The notes under the pieces are model-generated. The model saw nothing but the letters and a program-made list of their open reading frames with translations, did not search any database and had not been told where the DNA came from. The translations under genes and the position numbers were made by a program. Of a stretch of 64,000 nucleotides of DNA, positions 33,891 to 42,302 are shown one piece after another (positions within the stretch are counted from its first letter, which is position 1; every line of letters starts with the position of its first letter). The DNA comes from CADDYT01 sp035294125 (GTDB taxonomy: Bacteria; Chloroflexota; Ktedonobacteria; Ktedonobacterales; Ktedonobacteraceae), in assembly GCA_035294125.1 (NCBI GenBank), contig DATGLM010000075.1, positions 82,186 to 146,185 on the forward strand, in the 5' to 3' direction.

Positions 33891-34265
33891 TCATGTCCTG
33901 AAGGCGGCACGTACATTGGGATCGGCGAACAGGTAGATCAGAATAATAATCGGAAGTACGAGGCTCAGTATGCCCACACCCGTCTGACCGCCGACGAGGC
34001 CCAGAATGCCGTTGATCAGCGCGATCACCTCAATCACCACCGTTGTCCAGAAGGCCCACGCTTGCAGTGTCCACAGGCCCCACGCCAGAATCAGGTACAG
34101 CACGCCCAGGATGAGGGTGAAGATGCCCACACCCGCTGCGCCCGCCCCGGCACCGCCAGCCAGCAGCATGATGCCACCGATGATGCCCAGAATGCCTTGA
34201 ATCGCCATAATAATGGCAATGATCGTAATACCTAAAGGACGAGATCTGCGCGGCAACTGTTCCAT
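33891..34265 (-). CDS. Small four-helix integral membrane protein, function unknown
   Basis: 124 residues with a short basic N-terminus (RRSRPLG) and about four hydrophobic helices rich in Gly and Ile: ITIIAIIMAIQGILGIIGGIM, an Ala/Gly stretch, WTTVVIEVIALINGILGLVGG and ILSLVLPIIILIYLFADPNVRAAF. The ending resembles small membrane proteins often annotated as DUF2127-like, but I cannot assign a family. The ATG at 34265 is right because GGAGG lies 9 nt upstream; a TTG nine bases earlier has no spacing. Single gene. Confidence 0.75.
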   Translation of the reverse strand: MEQLPRRSRPLGITIIAIIMAIQGILGIIGGIMLLAGGAGAGAAGVGIFTLILGVLYLILAWGLWTLQAWAFWTTVVIEVIALINGILGLVGGQTGVGILSLVLPIIILIYLFADPNVRAAFRT

Positions 34266-34405
34266 ACGTTTCAACCTCCTTAATGCATTTTATACTGTTA
34301 AGAAGTAATGTATCCACGAAGTACATCAACCTCATTCCGATGCACTTCAGCTAAGTACTACACTCCTGAGAGGGAAAAAAGGTTTCTATCCGCCACGGGG
34401 TGTCA

Positions 34406-34465
34406 GCGAGCAGCAGGAAAAAGCGGCGCGGCCTCGAGGCCGCGCCGCTTTTTCCTGCTGCTCGC
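34406..34465 (-). terminator. Very long perfect terminator hairpin after the MshC/CysRS-like gene
   Basis: A 28-bp perfect stem with a 4-nt TCGA loop (34406-34433 and 34438-34465). It abuts the stop codon at 34466. Each arm carries an internal T5/A5 run rather than a terminal one, which is unusual for a simple terminator. Confidence 0.75.
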
Positions 34466-35659
34466 TTAGATCTTGAGTCCGCATACCTTCGTCAAACGCA
34501 GCAGCTCCGCTCCGATATTTGTGTCTTTGTTGTCGATGACGAGGTTGGCGGCTTTGCGAAAGAGGCGCAGGGCGGCGGGGGTGTTGAGGTCGTTGTCCAT
34601 GATTGCGATGAACTGGGCGCGCAGGGCCTGATTTTCGCCTTCGTTCTCCTCGCCGACGATGGCGCGGACCTGGTTGAAAAGCTCCTCTGTCTCCTGCGCC
34701 TGTTTCAAATCTTCGTCGGTCAGTTCCCAGGGTTCGCGGTAGTGGTGGCTCGCCAGGACGAGGCGGATGGTGTTAGCGCTGTGCTGCTTGAGCAGGTCGC
34801 TGACCAGCGTCAGGTTGCCCAGCGATTTGCTCATTTTCTCTCCGTCCTGATAGACCATGCCGGTGTGCATCCAGATGCGCGAGAAGGGGGCGTGGTCGCT
34901 GTAGTTGATGGACTGCGCCATCTCGCAGGTATGGTGCGGGAAAGCGAGGTCCGCGCCGCCACCGTGGATGTCCAGTTCAGGGCCGAGATAGTGCATCGAC
35001 ATGGCGCTGCACTCGATATGCCAGCCGGGGCGTCCCGCTCCCCACGGACTCTCCCAGGCTGGTTCGCCCGGCGCCTGTGCCTGCCAGAGCACGAAGTCCA
35101 GCGGGTCCTGCTTGTGCGGGTCGTTGGGGTTGTTACCGCGCTCGTTGGCGACCTCAAGCATGGCCTCGTAGGTGCGCAGTCCGATGGCGTTGGGCATCAC
35201 ATCGAAGCCGGGGGCCTTGTTCACGCTGAAGTAGACGTTGCCGCCATTCTCGTAGGCGTAGCCGCGTTCGAGCAGGTTCTGCGTAATCTCGACCATATAG
35301 GGGATTTCCTCGGTGGCGCGAGCGTAGACATCGGGCCGCCGCCAGTTCAGCGTGTCCATGTCGTTGAGGAAGTGCTGTGTTTCGCGATTTCCCAGTTCGT
35401 CCCATGCCATGTGTAGTTCTCGCGCCTTACGCAGGATATCGTCGTCAATGTTGGTCACATTTTGCACGTAAAATACCGTATCGCCGAGAAATTCCAGGTA
35501 GCGGATGAGATTATCGAATGAGATATAGGTGAAGGCGTGACCGAGGTGCGTGGTATCATAAGGTGTTACTCCGCAGACATAGATACGTACCCGGTTCCTG
35601 TCCTGGGGAATAAACTCTTCTAGAGATTGGGTGATGGTATTAAACAGTCTCAGTGGCAT
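34466..35659 (-). CDS. CysRS-family ligase resembling MshC (cysteine:glucosaminyl-inositol ligase)
   Basis: A 397-residue class I ligase that adenylates cysteine. The HIGH region is YVCGVTPYDTTHLGHAFTY, whose TPYD-THLGHA-TY pattern is that of MshC, the mycothiol enzyme, rather than the usual CysRS VYDYAHIGNARPY. ERGNNPNDPHKQDPLDF, SPWGAGRPGWHIECSAM, the zinc-site FPHHTCEMAQS and KMSKS follow. It lacks the C-terminal anticodon-binding domain of a normal 460-residue CysRS. MshC builds mycothiol from an inositol glycoside, which would fit the inositol-lipid cluster at 20-25 kb. A tRNA ligase or other cysteine ligase remains possible. TAGGAG lies before the ATG; the start overlaps tatD by 20 bp. 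Confidence 0.75.
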   Translation of the reverse strand: MPLRLFNTITQSLEEFIPQDRNRVRIYVCGVTPYDTTHLGHAFTYISFDNLIRYLEFLGDTVFYVQNVTNIDDDILRKARELHMAWDELGNRETQHFLNDMDTLNWRRPDVYARATEEIPYMVEITQNLLERGYAYENGGNVYFSVNKAPGFDVMPNAIGLRTYEAMLEVANERGNNPNDPHKQDPLDFVLWQAQAPGEPAWESPWGAGRPGWHIECSAMSMHYLGPELDIHGGGADLAFPHHTCEMAQSINYSDHAPFSRIWMHTGMVYQDGEKMSKSLGNLTLVSDLLKQHSANTIRLVLASHHYREPWELTDEDLKQAQETEELFNQVRAIVGEENEGENQALRAQFIAIMDNDLNTPAALRLFRKAANLVIDNKDTNIGAELLRLTKVCGLKI

Positions 35660-36431
35660 GGTGTTCTCCTAAACCAAATAGACGAACGGTATTGGCCGTG
35701 GTGGCGCTGGCGATTTCCTCCAGTGTCATACCCCGGATTTCCGCCAGCTTCCGCGCGGTATATGTGACGAACAGCGGCTCATTGCGCCGCGCCTTCAACG
35801 GCTTCGGCACGAGATACGGACTATCCGTCTCGACCAGGATGCGCTCCAGCGGGGCCATACGCGCTACCTCCGGCAGTTCATTTCCTTGCTTTGTGAGCGG
35901 GCCTGCGAACGAGAGCATGAAGCCCGCGCAGGAGAGGCATTCTTCGGCCTGGGCGACGTTGCCGGAAAAGCAGTGGAAGACACCGCGCAGCCCCTGCCCA
36001 TATTCCCGCAGCAGTTCTATCACATCCTCGTGTGAGTCACGCACGTGGATGATGCAGGGCAGGTTGCACTCGCGGGCCAGTTCCAGGTGGGCGCGGAAGA
36101 CCTCGCGCTGCACCTCACGCGGCGAGAGCATGCGAAAATAATCCAGCCCGAACTCGCCGATGGCAACCACCTCCGGCTCGCGGGCCAGCTCGCGCAACTG
36201 CTGCCGCACCTCTTCATTATAGGTCGTCGCGTCGTGCGGATGCACTCCAACCGCTGCGTACACGACGCCCGGATGCGCTTTTGCCAGCGCCAGCGCCTCC
36301 CGGCTCGAAGGCAGATCGCAGCCCGGGTCAATCATGCGGGTAACGCCCCCTGCCACCGCTGCCTCTATCACCGCCTCGCGGTCGGCAGAGAAGCGGGAAG
36401 TATCAATATGGGCGTGGCTGTCGACGAGCAA
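35640..36431 (-). CDS. tatD: TatD-family metal-dependent DNase
   Basis: TatD enzymes are Mg-dependent 3'-5' exonucleases and D-tyrosyl-tRNA deacylase relatives with a TIM barrel. The 263-residue protein carries VDSHAHID at 3-10, AAVGVHPHDA near 59, AIGEFGLDY near 90, IHVRDSHED near 127, FHCFSG near 152 and the terminal ETDSPYLVPKPL near 202, all metal ligands intact. The start is a TTG at 36431. It overlaps the MshC/CysRS-like gene by 20 bp; tatD beside an aminoacyl-tRNA ligase gene (often metG) is a common bacterial pairing. Confidence 0.93.
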   Translation of the reverse strand: MLVDSHAHIDTSRFSADREAVIEAAVAGGVTRMIDPGCDLPSSREALALAKAHPGVVYAAVGVHPHDATTYNEEVRQQLRELAREPEVVAIGEFGLDYFRMLSPREVQREVFRAHLELARECNLPCIIHVRDSHEDVIELLREYGQGLRGVFHCFSGNVAQAEECLSCAGFMLSFAGPLTKQGNELPEVARMAPLERILVETDSPYLVPKPLKARRNEPLFVTYTARKLAEIRGMTLEEIASATTANTVRLFGLGEHHATETV

Positions 36432-36591
36432 GCAAGTTATTCCTTTCCAACAGACAAAAAGAGATAAACTGGTCTGATAGCTGCCGGGAAATTCTCTGCA
36501 ACCTGCTTCTCAGGCACATTCAGAGCTTCCCATTGCTTCATTTAGTATAGTTCACGGCTGTGAGCATGTCAAATGACCCCAGGCTCCCTCT

Positions 36592-36693
36592 CAGAGCTTT
36601 TGGGGCTCCTCTTCTTACACGTGATGCGCGTGCGGCGAGTGGGGCTGCTCCCCGCTCGCATGACCAGTTCTACGGGTCAACCAAAAAGCCCTG
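36592..36693. repeat. Copy A of a roughly 100-bp dispersed inverted-repeat element
   Basis: The stretch aligns with copy B (44704-44807) in the opposite orientation. Its right end GGTCAACCAAAAAGCCCTG is identical to the complement of copy B's left end, the interior shares CTTACACG-GATGC, and both carry a GC-rich hairpin (here GCGAGTGGGG-CTG-CTCCCCGCTCGC, about 36634-36659). The left end CAGAGCTTTTGGGG is a degenerate inverted copy of the right end. No ORF is inside. It looks like a MITE or REP-type element; it overlaps the 3' end of the dehydrogenase gene. Confidence 0.75.
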
Positions 36694-37593
36694 GGCTCCC
36701 TTTCCCACTCGATGTGACGCTACATCTTCCAGATACAGTAACAAGGCGGAGTGGTCGAGGTCGCCGTGACCTTTGGCTTCGAGGCTGGCGAACATCTGGT
36801 CGACGAGGGCGGTAACGGGGAGGGGCGTGCCGGTGGCGCGGGCGAGCGCGAGGGCGAACCCCAGGTCTTTGTGGTGGAAACGCACGCGGCCACCTGGCGT
36901 GAAGTTGTGCTCGATCATGGATGGGCCGCGCAGTTCCATGAAGCGATTAGCTGCCAGCCCACCGCCGAGCACTTGCAGGATCTTTGCGGGGTCTACTCCA
37001 GCCTTTGAGCCAAGCACCAGCGCCTCACTAATAGCCTCGATGGTCAGGGCGACGACTATCTGGTTGCAGGCCTTGACGATCTGGCCCGCGCCGCTTTCCC
37101 CAACATGGACGGTCGTCTTGCCCAGCGCCTGAAAGATGGGCAGGCAGCGTTGGAATGTCTCTTCAGGTCCCCCAACCATGATAGAGAGCCTCGCTTCGAT
37201 GGCTCCTTGCTCGCCGCCGCTCACCGGGGCGTCCAGCATGCTTATGCCCCGCTCAGACAACTGTGTCGCCAGTGTGCGCGTCATCACGGGCGAAATGGTG
37301 CTCATGTCGATAACGACCAGTCCTTCGTGCGCGCCCTCGATCACGCCATCTGGCCCGGTCAGCACCTCTGCGACGACAGGGGTATCGGGCAGCATAGTAA
37401 TCACTACGTCGCTGCTGGCCGCGATCTCGCGAGGGAGCGCGGCGGCCCGGGCGCCCATCGCAACGAAGTCGTCTCTCACCTCCTGATGCCGATTCTGCAC
37501 CGTCAGGGGAAAACCTGCTTTGAGCAGGTTGCGCGCCATTGGTTTGCCCATAATGCCCAGGCCAATGAAGCCGATCCGATCTGTTGTTGCCAT
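36670..37593 (-). CDS. 3-hydroxyisobutyrate / tartronate-semialdehyde reductase family dehydrogenase (GarR-like)
   Basis: A 307-residue NAD(P)-dependent beta-hydroxyacid dehydrogenase. The Rossmann start IGFIGLGIMGKPMARNLLKAGFPL, the substrate loop DAPVSGGEQGAIEARLSIM near 122, the catalytic Lys in GAGQIVKACNQIVVALTIEA near 168 and FHHKDLGFALALA near 241 are all present. The family normally ends near GDLDHSALLLYLE; the last 15 or so residues here (through GFLVDP) are read from repeat copy A, so the element has replaced the original C-terminus. The enzyme core is untouched. GAAAGGAGAG precedes the ATG. Single gene, divergent from the HemA-like gene. Confidence 0.9.
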   Translation of the reverse strand: MATTDRIGFIGLGIMGKPMARNLLKAGFPLTVQNRHQEVRDDFVAMGARAAALPREIAASSDVVITMLPDTPVVAEVLTGPDGVIEGAHEGLVVIDMSTISPVMTRTLATQLSERGISMLDAPVSGGEQGAIEARLSIMVGGPEETFQRCLPIFQALGKTTVHVGESGAGQIVKACNQIVVALTIEAISEALVLGSKAGVDPAKILQVLGGGLAANRFMELRGPSMIEHNFTPGGRVRFHHKDLGFALALARATGTPLPVTALVDQMFASLEAKGHGDLDHSALLLYLEDVASHRVGKGAQGFLVDP

Positions 37594-37790
37594 TGCTATC
37601 TCTCCTTTCGATCACGACATTTGCGCTTCTTCCCTACAGCCCTTACTATACATATATATCAGGTACCTGGTCGCTGAAAATACGGCAAATTCCTGATGTT
37701 TTTCCCGTGTTTTCTGTTATAGTATCAAATGTTTAGACTTACCTTATACCTGATGCCGGTTAAAGGCATATTACAGAGAAGGAGCCGTGT

Positions 37791-38210
37791 ATGCACGACG
37801 TTGCGCCAGATGTAGTATCGATAGCGGAAGCGTGTCTTGGTGGATTGCGCGGGCGCGCGGCACTGATCGTGGGGCCGCGAGAAGAACGCCGCCCTTATGT
37901 CGAACTCTTACAGAAGGCGGGTATGAAGTATGTCTACCAGGAAGATACCCCACACAATGTCCCGTCCATTCTTCCGCATGTGCAGTTGCTTATCCACGCA
38001 CCTGTCCTGGCTGAGCGCGAGATGCCCACCATTAGCGCCGCCGCCATCGCCTATGGTTGTACTGGCAGGCGCACGCCCCTCCTCATTTTCGACCTGGCCG
38101 AAACCGCCTCCGTTGAAGAAATGGCGGGTCTTCTCCCTGCCGTCTGTCTCTACACCCCTGAAGACCTGCGCCATATTTTACCCGCGAAACAGGTGAAAAT
38201 ACATTGCTGA
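37791..38210 (+). CDS. Stand-alone protein resembling the NADP domain of glutamyl-tRNA reductase (HemA)
   Basis: 139 residues. The pattern follows the middle domain of HemA: an initial LGGLRGRAALIVG strand-turn, a TPLLIFDLAETASVEEMAGLLP segment like HemA's LLLIDLAVPRDIDP, and the ending VCLYTPEDLRHIL like HemA's FLYDIDDL. The glycine-rich nucleotide loop is lost (GPREER), and neither the catalytic Cys domain nor the dimerisation domain is present. It may be a relic or a regulator of haem or isoprenoid flow. AAGGAG precedes the ATG. ispH follows 73 bp downstream on the same strand. The resemblance is by eye and not certain. Confidence 0.6.
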   Translation: MHDVAPDVVSIAEACLGGLRGRAALIVGPREERRPYVELLQKAGMKYVYQEDTPHNVPSILPHVQLLIHAPVLAEREMPTISAAAIAYGCTGRRTPLLIFDLAETASVEEMAGLLPAVCLYTPEDLRHILPAKQVKIHC

Positions 38211-38283
38211 TTATGGTAAACTATGGAAGGTAGATCAGGAAAAAGCTTCTCTCAATTGAGATGATGTTAAGGAATCCATCCAT

Positions 38284-39174
38284 ATGGAAGTCATAAAAAT
38301 ATCGCCGCGTGGCTATTGTTACGGGGTAGTTGATGCATTGCAAATAGTGCGGCAGACCGCGAAGGACCCTGCCGCGCCGCGTCCCATCTATATCATCGGG
38401 CAAATTGTGCATAATCGCCATGCCATCGAAGAGTTAACCCGGCTGGGCGTTGTCACGCTGGACGGGCCGGACCGCGAGAGCATTCTGGAACAGGTCAACG
38501 AGGGTACAGTCATCTTTACCGCGCACGGCGTCTCGCCCGCCGTCAAGCAGCGAGCGCGGGAACGCGGTCTGTGCTGTGTCGATGCCACCTGTCCCGATGT
38601 GACCGTCACGCACGACCTTGTGCGCAGGCTCGTGGAGCAGGGCTATTATGTGCTCTATATCGGCAAAAAGGGTCATCCAGAGCCGGAAGGCGTGATGGGC
38701 GAGGCGCCGGGTCATATTTCGCTGATTGAGAGCGAGGCCGATGTGGATGCTCTGAGCCTGACGCCGGAGCAGGAGCAAAAACTAGCCGTCTCGACGCAGA
38801 CCACGCTCTCACAGTGGGATACGCGCCGCGTTATCGCGTACATCAAAACACGCTACCCTCATGCCGAGGCGCATATCGATATCTGCAAGGCCACGCAGAC
38901 ACGGCAGGAGGCCGTCGTGGAGCAGGCGAAAGGGGCCGATTTAACGATAGTCGTCGGCGACCCGCGCAGCAACAATACCAATCGCCTGGTGCAGGTCTCG
39001 CAGGAACTGGCCGGTGTTCCTGCCGTGCGCATCGAAGACCTCTCGCAGCTCGACCGCCGGTTGCTCCAGGGCAAGAAGCGTGTCGCCGTCACCGCCGGAG
39101 CCTCGACCCCCAGCCAGCTCACCCGCGAGGTCATCCGTTTCCTTGAACAATATGACCCCGAAACGGAACCATAA
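38284..39174 (+). CDS. ispH: 4-hydroxy-3-methylbut-2-enyl diphosphate reductase IspH
   Basis: The last enzyme of the MEP pathway, an iron-sulfur protein that reduces HMBPP to IPP and DMAPP. In 296 residues the three cluster cysteines are in SPRGYCYGVVDA near 13, DATCPDVT near 102 and DICKATQTRQEA near 197, with HPE (GKKGHPEPEGVMGE near 126), VGDPRSNNTNRL near 221 and TAGASTPSQL near 266. All catalytic motifs are intact. The third cysteine motif, DICKATQTRQ, is slightly unlike the usual NTICxATxxRQ. It probably shares a transcript with the HemA-like gene. Confidence 0.95.
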   Translation: MEVIKISPRGYCYGVVDALQIVRQTAKDPAAPRPIYIIGQIVHNRHAIEELTRLGVVTLDGPDRESILEQVNEGTVIFTAHGVSPAVKQRARERGLCCVDATCPDVTVTHDLVRRLVEQGYYVLYIGKKGHPEPEGVMGEAPGHISLIESEADVDALSLTPEQEQKLAVSTQTTLSQWDTRRVIAYIKTRYPHAEAHIDICKATQTRQEAVVEQAKGADLTIVVGDPRSNNTNRLVQVSQELAGVPAVRIEDLSQLDRRLLQGKKRVAVTAGASTPSQLTREVIRFLEQYDPETEP

Positions 39175-39189
39175 TCTGGAGTTGATCTT

Positions 39190-39297
39190 ATGAAATCATT
39201 ACAGCAGCTACTGTCGAAACGGAGCGATCTCGAACTGGGGGATAGTGGTACATTTCAGTGGCACCATTATCTCATCACAATCACAATCACAGTCTAA
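39190..39297 (+). CDS. Possible 35-residue small protein after ispH
   Basis: ATG at 39190 with GGAG 9 nt upstream, encoding MKSLQQLLSKRSDLELGD and ending in a Thr-Ile repeat (ITITITV). It starts 15 bp after ispH. No family is recognised and it could be chance. Confidence 0.3.
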   Translation: MKSLQQLLSKRSDLELGDSGTFQWHHYLITITITV

Positions 39298-39325
39298 GAA
39301 CAGCTATTACAATCGGTATTACTGA

Positions 39326-39670
39326 TTACTGGCGGCAGGCAGCAATGATTTGTAGCGCCTGCTTGCGGGCATCCAGTTTCATGAGCGTCAGCACTTGCTG
39401 GAAAATTACATGGCGCAGCAGGCTGCGGTGAAATTCTAGTTCGTCTGTCTGCCCTCTTTCTTTATCGCAGCCATCTTCATGCTCCTCGCCCGGATTCTGG
39501 CGCTGTTCCAGTTTGCGCAACTTGAGGGCAAAAAAGGCCAGCCGCAGCAGTTCAAAGCGGCGTACCTGTTCCACCGATTCCAGTTGCCCGCTCGCTAAAA
39601 GATGCTTCACCTGCATTTCCTCAGTGCGCCGGGAGCGAGAGGCATATTCACTGCTCGAACTAACGGTCAT
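39326..39670 (-). CDS. Hypothetical helical protein
   Basis: 114 residues, mainly helical and charged: EEMQVKHLLASGQLESVEQVRRFELLRLAFFALKL and FHRSLLRHVIFQQVLTLMKLDARKQAL. The middle (residues 55-78) is acidic and probably a linker. No catalytic motif or family is recognised. A weak AG-rich sequence precedes the ATG. It lies alone between ispH and a small membrane protein gene on the other strand. Confidence 0.55.
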   Translation of the reverse strand: MTVSSSSEYASRSRRTEEMQVKHLLASGQLESVEQVRRFELLRLAFFALKLRKLEQRQNPGEEHEDGCDKERGQTDELEFHRSLLRHVIFQQVLTLMKLDARKQALQIIAACRQ

Positions 39671-39912
39671 ATCTATCTTTCCTCGTTTCTCTATTTTAAT
39701 GTTTGCTTGCTTGCTATTCGGAGTGTAGCCGCCAGAGGAGAAAATCCGGTGGAGAGAAGGTTCGGATATGGTTAAGAATCATGCAGACGTTGTTGGGTTT
39801 CTATAACAGGTTGCCCAAAAAGGCTAAATGATGTGCCTCTTTCCCTTACGAACCTCCTCATTCGTTAGATAGAGCAGAGTCTATTTCTAACCTACTTTTA
39901 AAAGGGGGTTCA

Positions 39913-40146
39913 ATGAAGAAAGTAATCTTTTTTGCCGCGATTGCGCTGGCAGTGGTAATGATTTTCCTGGGTGTGCTCTACATGATTCCTCATGTCCCTC
40001 ATCCGTTTATCTATTCGAGCAGGCCATCAATAGTTAAGACGCCGCACCACATCTACGCCGCGCTCTCTTTCCTGGCTACCGTTGTCTTAGTGGTGATCGC
40101 CTTTCTGGCTCGCCCTAAGGCCGGGGCAAATGCCAGAATAGCCTGA
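39913..40146 (+). CDS. Small two-helix membrane protein, unknown function
   Basis: 77 residues with an N-terminal hydrophobic helix (VIFFAAIALAVVMIFLGVLY), a His/Pro-rich external loop (IPHVPHPFIYSS), a second helix (ALSFLATVVLVVIAFLA) and a basic tail. AAAAGGGGG lies 5 nt before the ATG, so translation is likely. The form suits a two-helix membrane protein; no family is recognised. Confidence 0.65.
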   Translation: MKKVIFFAAIALAVVMIFLGVLYMIPHVPHPFIYSSRPSIVKTPHHIYAALSFLATVVLVVIAFLARPKAGANARIA

Positions 40147-40160
40147 TAGTTTTCAGGCTA

Positions 40161-41684
40161 TTATCCCTGCTTGCCACGTACCAGCGAGGTCAGGATGCCG
40201 ATGGCGGCAATGGCCGCGCAGGTGATGAAGGTGTAGTGGAAGGCGTTGGCGAAAGTTGTCTGTAGCACCTGCACCGCAGCCGGGGGCAGCGTAGATTGCC
40301 TGGAAACCAGGATGAGGCCCGCAGTGGCTCCTCCCAGACTGGCAAAGATGGCACCGGCAAGGGCCACACTCACGCTCTGGCCCACCACACGCCCGGTCGC
40401 CAGGAAGCCAGCCGCGCTGCCCTGCATAGTGCGCGGGGCCGCGCCCATCAAGGCACTGTTATTGGGCGACTGGAAGAGTGCCTGACCAACTCCGGTGAAG
40501 ATCAGCCGCCAGATGATATCCCAGAGTGAGCTTTGCGCGTTGAGCTGGCTGATGAAGACCAGGCCTATGCAGGCTACTGTCAGCCCTCCGGCAGCCAGCC
40601 AGCGCGTGCCGATGCGGTCGGCCAGCGACCCGCTCAGTGGCGCGATCACCGCAATGGTGAGTGGGAGCGGCGTGAGCAGCAGGCCCGCTTTGATGGTGTC
40701 GAAGTGGCGCAGTTCCTCAAGGTAGAAGGGCAGCATGAAACTGACTGCGAACAGGGCCAGAAAGCTCAAAATCAGGCTCATATTCGCGGAGAGGAAGACG
40801 CGATTCTCTAGCAAAGAAAGCTTGATGATCGGGTCCGGCACGCGCCTCTCGACGAAGAAGAGCGCGACCAGCGCCACAACGCCGATGACCAGTGAGCTAA
40901 TGAGGCCGGGTGAGGTCCAGCCCCACTCCTGCCCGAAGGAAAGGCCCAGCGTAATTGATGCCAGCCCTATCGCCAGCAGGAGCGCGCCCCAGGGGTCGAA
41001 GCGCACCTTTCCGAGGTGCGGGCGCTCAGTCAAGATGCGTAGTGTCAGTAGAAAGCCGACGATACCAATGGGAACATTCACATAGAAAATCCAGCGCCAC
41101 GTCCAGTACTGCGTGATAATGCCGCCCAGCGTTGGCCCGACGCTCACACCCAGCGCTACAATGACCGCGTTCATGCCCAGCGCCCTCCCTCGTTCATTTG
41201 GGGGAAAAGCGCGTGTCAGCATGGCTGCGCTGATCGCCATCAACAGCGCGCCGCCCAACCCTTGCAGCGCTCGCGCGGCAATGAGCAGCCCGAGCGAAGG
41301 TGCGGCCCCACTCAAGGCCGAGCCAATGGTGAAAACTGCCAGCCCCGACGCCCAGATTGGCTTGTGGCCGATCATATCGGCCAGTCGCCCGATAGTCAGC
41401 AAGACGGCGGCAATAACAACCAGATAGGCGATAATGACCCACTCAACCGCGCCCGTCAATCCCACACCAAAACCATGTGCAATAGCTGGCAGGCTGATAT
41501 TGACAATCGACGAGTCGAGCGTCGCCATAAAAATACCGATGGCTACAATCGCCAGCACAGCCCATTTCCCGGCTCGCTCCCCCACGTCCTGGGCCACAGA
41601 AGCCACTGCCCGCACCTTCTCCACCTCTGGCGTTACCCCGTTCACAGTATCAAGCGTATCTTTTGATGTTTCCTGTTGTTTCAT
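40161..41684 (-). CDS. MFS multidrug exporter, DHA2 (EmrB/QacA, 14-helix) family
   Basis: A 507-residue proton-coupled exporter. Motif D1 of the 14-helix family is FMATLDSSIVNISLPAI near residue 50; motif A is GRLADMIGHKPIW near 95, and motif C-like GPTLGGIITQYWTWRWIFYVNVPIG near 180 marks an antiporter. A polar N-terminal tail of about 40 residues precedes helix 1. ATG 41684 follows GAAGAG; the longer frame to 41765 has no ribosome site. Substrate range is unknown. Confidence 0.9.
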   Translation of the reverse strand: MKQQETSKDTLDTVNGVTPEVEKVRAVASVAQDVGERAGKWAVLAIVAIGIFMATLDSSIVNISLPAIAHGFGVGLTGAVEWVIIAYLVVIAAVLLTIGRLADMIGHKPIWASGLAVFTIGSALSGAAPSLGLLIAARALQGLGGALLMAISAAMLTRAFPPNERGRALGMNAVIVALGVSVGPTLGGIITQYWTWRWIFYVNVPIGIVGFLLTLRILTERPHLGKVRFDPWGALLLAIGLASITLGLSFGQEWGWTSPGLISSLVIGVVALVALFFVERRVPDPIIKLSLLENRVFLSANMSLILSFLALFAVSFMLPFYLEELRHFDTIKAGLLLTPLPLTIAVIAPLSGSLADRIGTRWLAAGGLTVACIGLVFISQLNAQSSLWDIIWRLIFTGVGQALFQSPNNSALMGAAPRTMQGSAAGFLATGRVVGQSVSVALAGAIFASLGGATAGLILVSRQSTLPPAAVQVLQTTFANAFHYTFITCAAIAAIGILTSLVRGKQG

Positions 41685-41893
41685 AGGCTCTTCACATTCC
41701 CCGGATTCGTGCTTTCTGACATACCTTCTGTTATTATCTAACATATTGACAGATATGACCAGCAAATGTTTCGTACTTTCGTCCAGTTTTTTATATCACG
41801 GCTTCTGTGATCTCCCGGCTACACTTTTCTTGCCTCAACAGCTCTATGAGAGGTAATATATTAGAAGGTAAGCAATAGAAGGGAGGGAGCACA

Positions 41894-42166
41894 ATGATGA
41901 CGAAAGGACAGGGGCTTGGCTTCGTGGGAGCTGCTTTGCTCTTTCTCCTGGGCGCCTGGCTCTTATCCTCCAATCCGCGACCGGGCAACCTGCACTACAG
42001 CAGTCTGGGCTTCCTCTTCGTGGGCCTTGCCCTCTTTGCCGGAACGCTGACCTCGTGGTTGAACGAACGTCATCACCGCACCTCTCTCCTGGCAGTCGGC
42101 GTGGGCCTCTCCTTACTCTTCTTTTTGATCGCGCTCATCTTCGGCCTCTGGTCTTATTTTTACTAG
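41894..42166 (+). CDS. Small three-helix membrane protein, unknown function
   Basis: 90 residues with three hydrophobic helices: LGFVGAALLFLLGAWLLSS, LGFLFVGLALFAGTLTSWL and LLAVGVGLSLLFFLIALIFGLW. GGGAGGGAG lies 5 nt before the ATG (two consecutive ATG codons). A rho-independent terminator follows directly, so it is a real single-gene unit. No family recognised. Confidence 0.65.
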   Translation: MMTKGQGLGFVGAALLFLLGAWLLSSNPRPGNLHYSSLGFLFVGLALFAGTLTSWLNERHHRTSLLAVGVGLSLLFFLIALIFGLWSYFY

Positions 42167-42187
42167 AGCGCTCTCGTAGGCGCAGGA

Positions 42188-42222
42188 AGGCCAGCCATCA
42201 ACAGCGATGGCTGGCCTGTCCT
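42188..42222 (+). terminator. Terminator after the small membrane protein gene
   Basis: AGGCCAGCCATC pairs with GATGGCTGGCCT across a 6-nt loop (42188-42217); a short T-run follows. Confidence 0.8.
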
Positions 42223-42302
42223 TTTACGGGTGTTTTTAAATTCTCTCTGTCGCTCTTGTGCCTCTCACTCAGGAGAATGAGGGCGTGAAGGCGAAATCGC
42301 TC

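Noticed and set aside
34400..35416. 338-codon plus-strand ORF opposite the MshC/CysRS-like gene
   Set aside because: It is a GC-codon shadow of a clear conserved gene on the other strand, with a repetitive Val/Asp/Gly composition.
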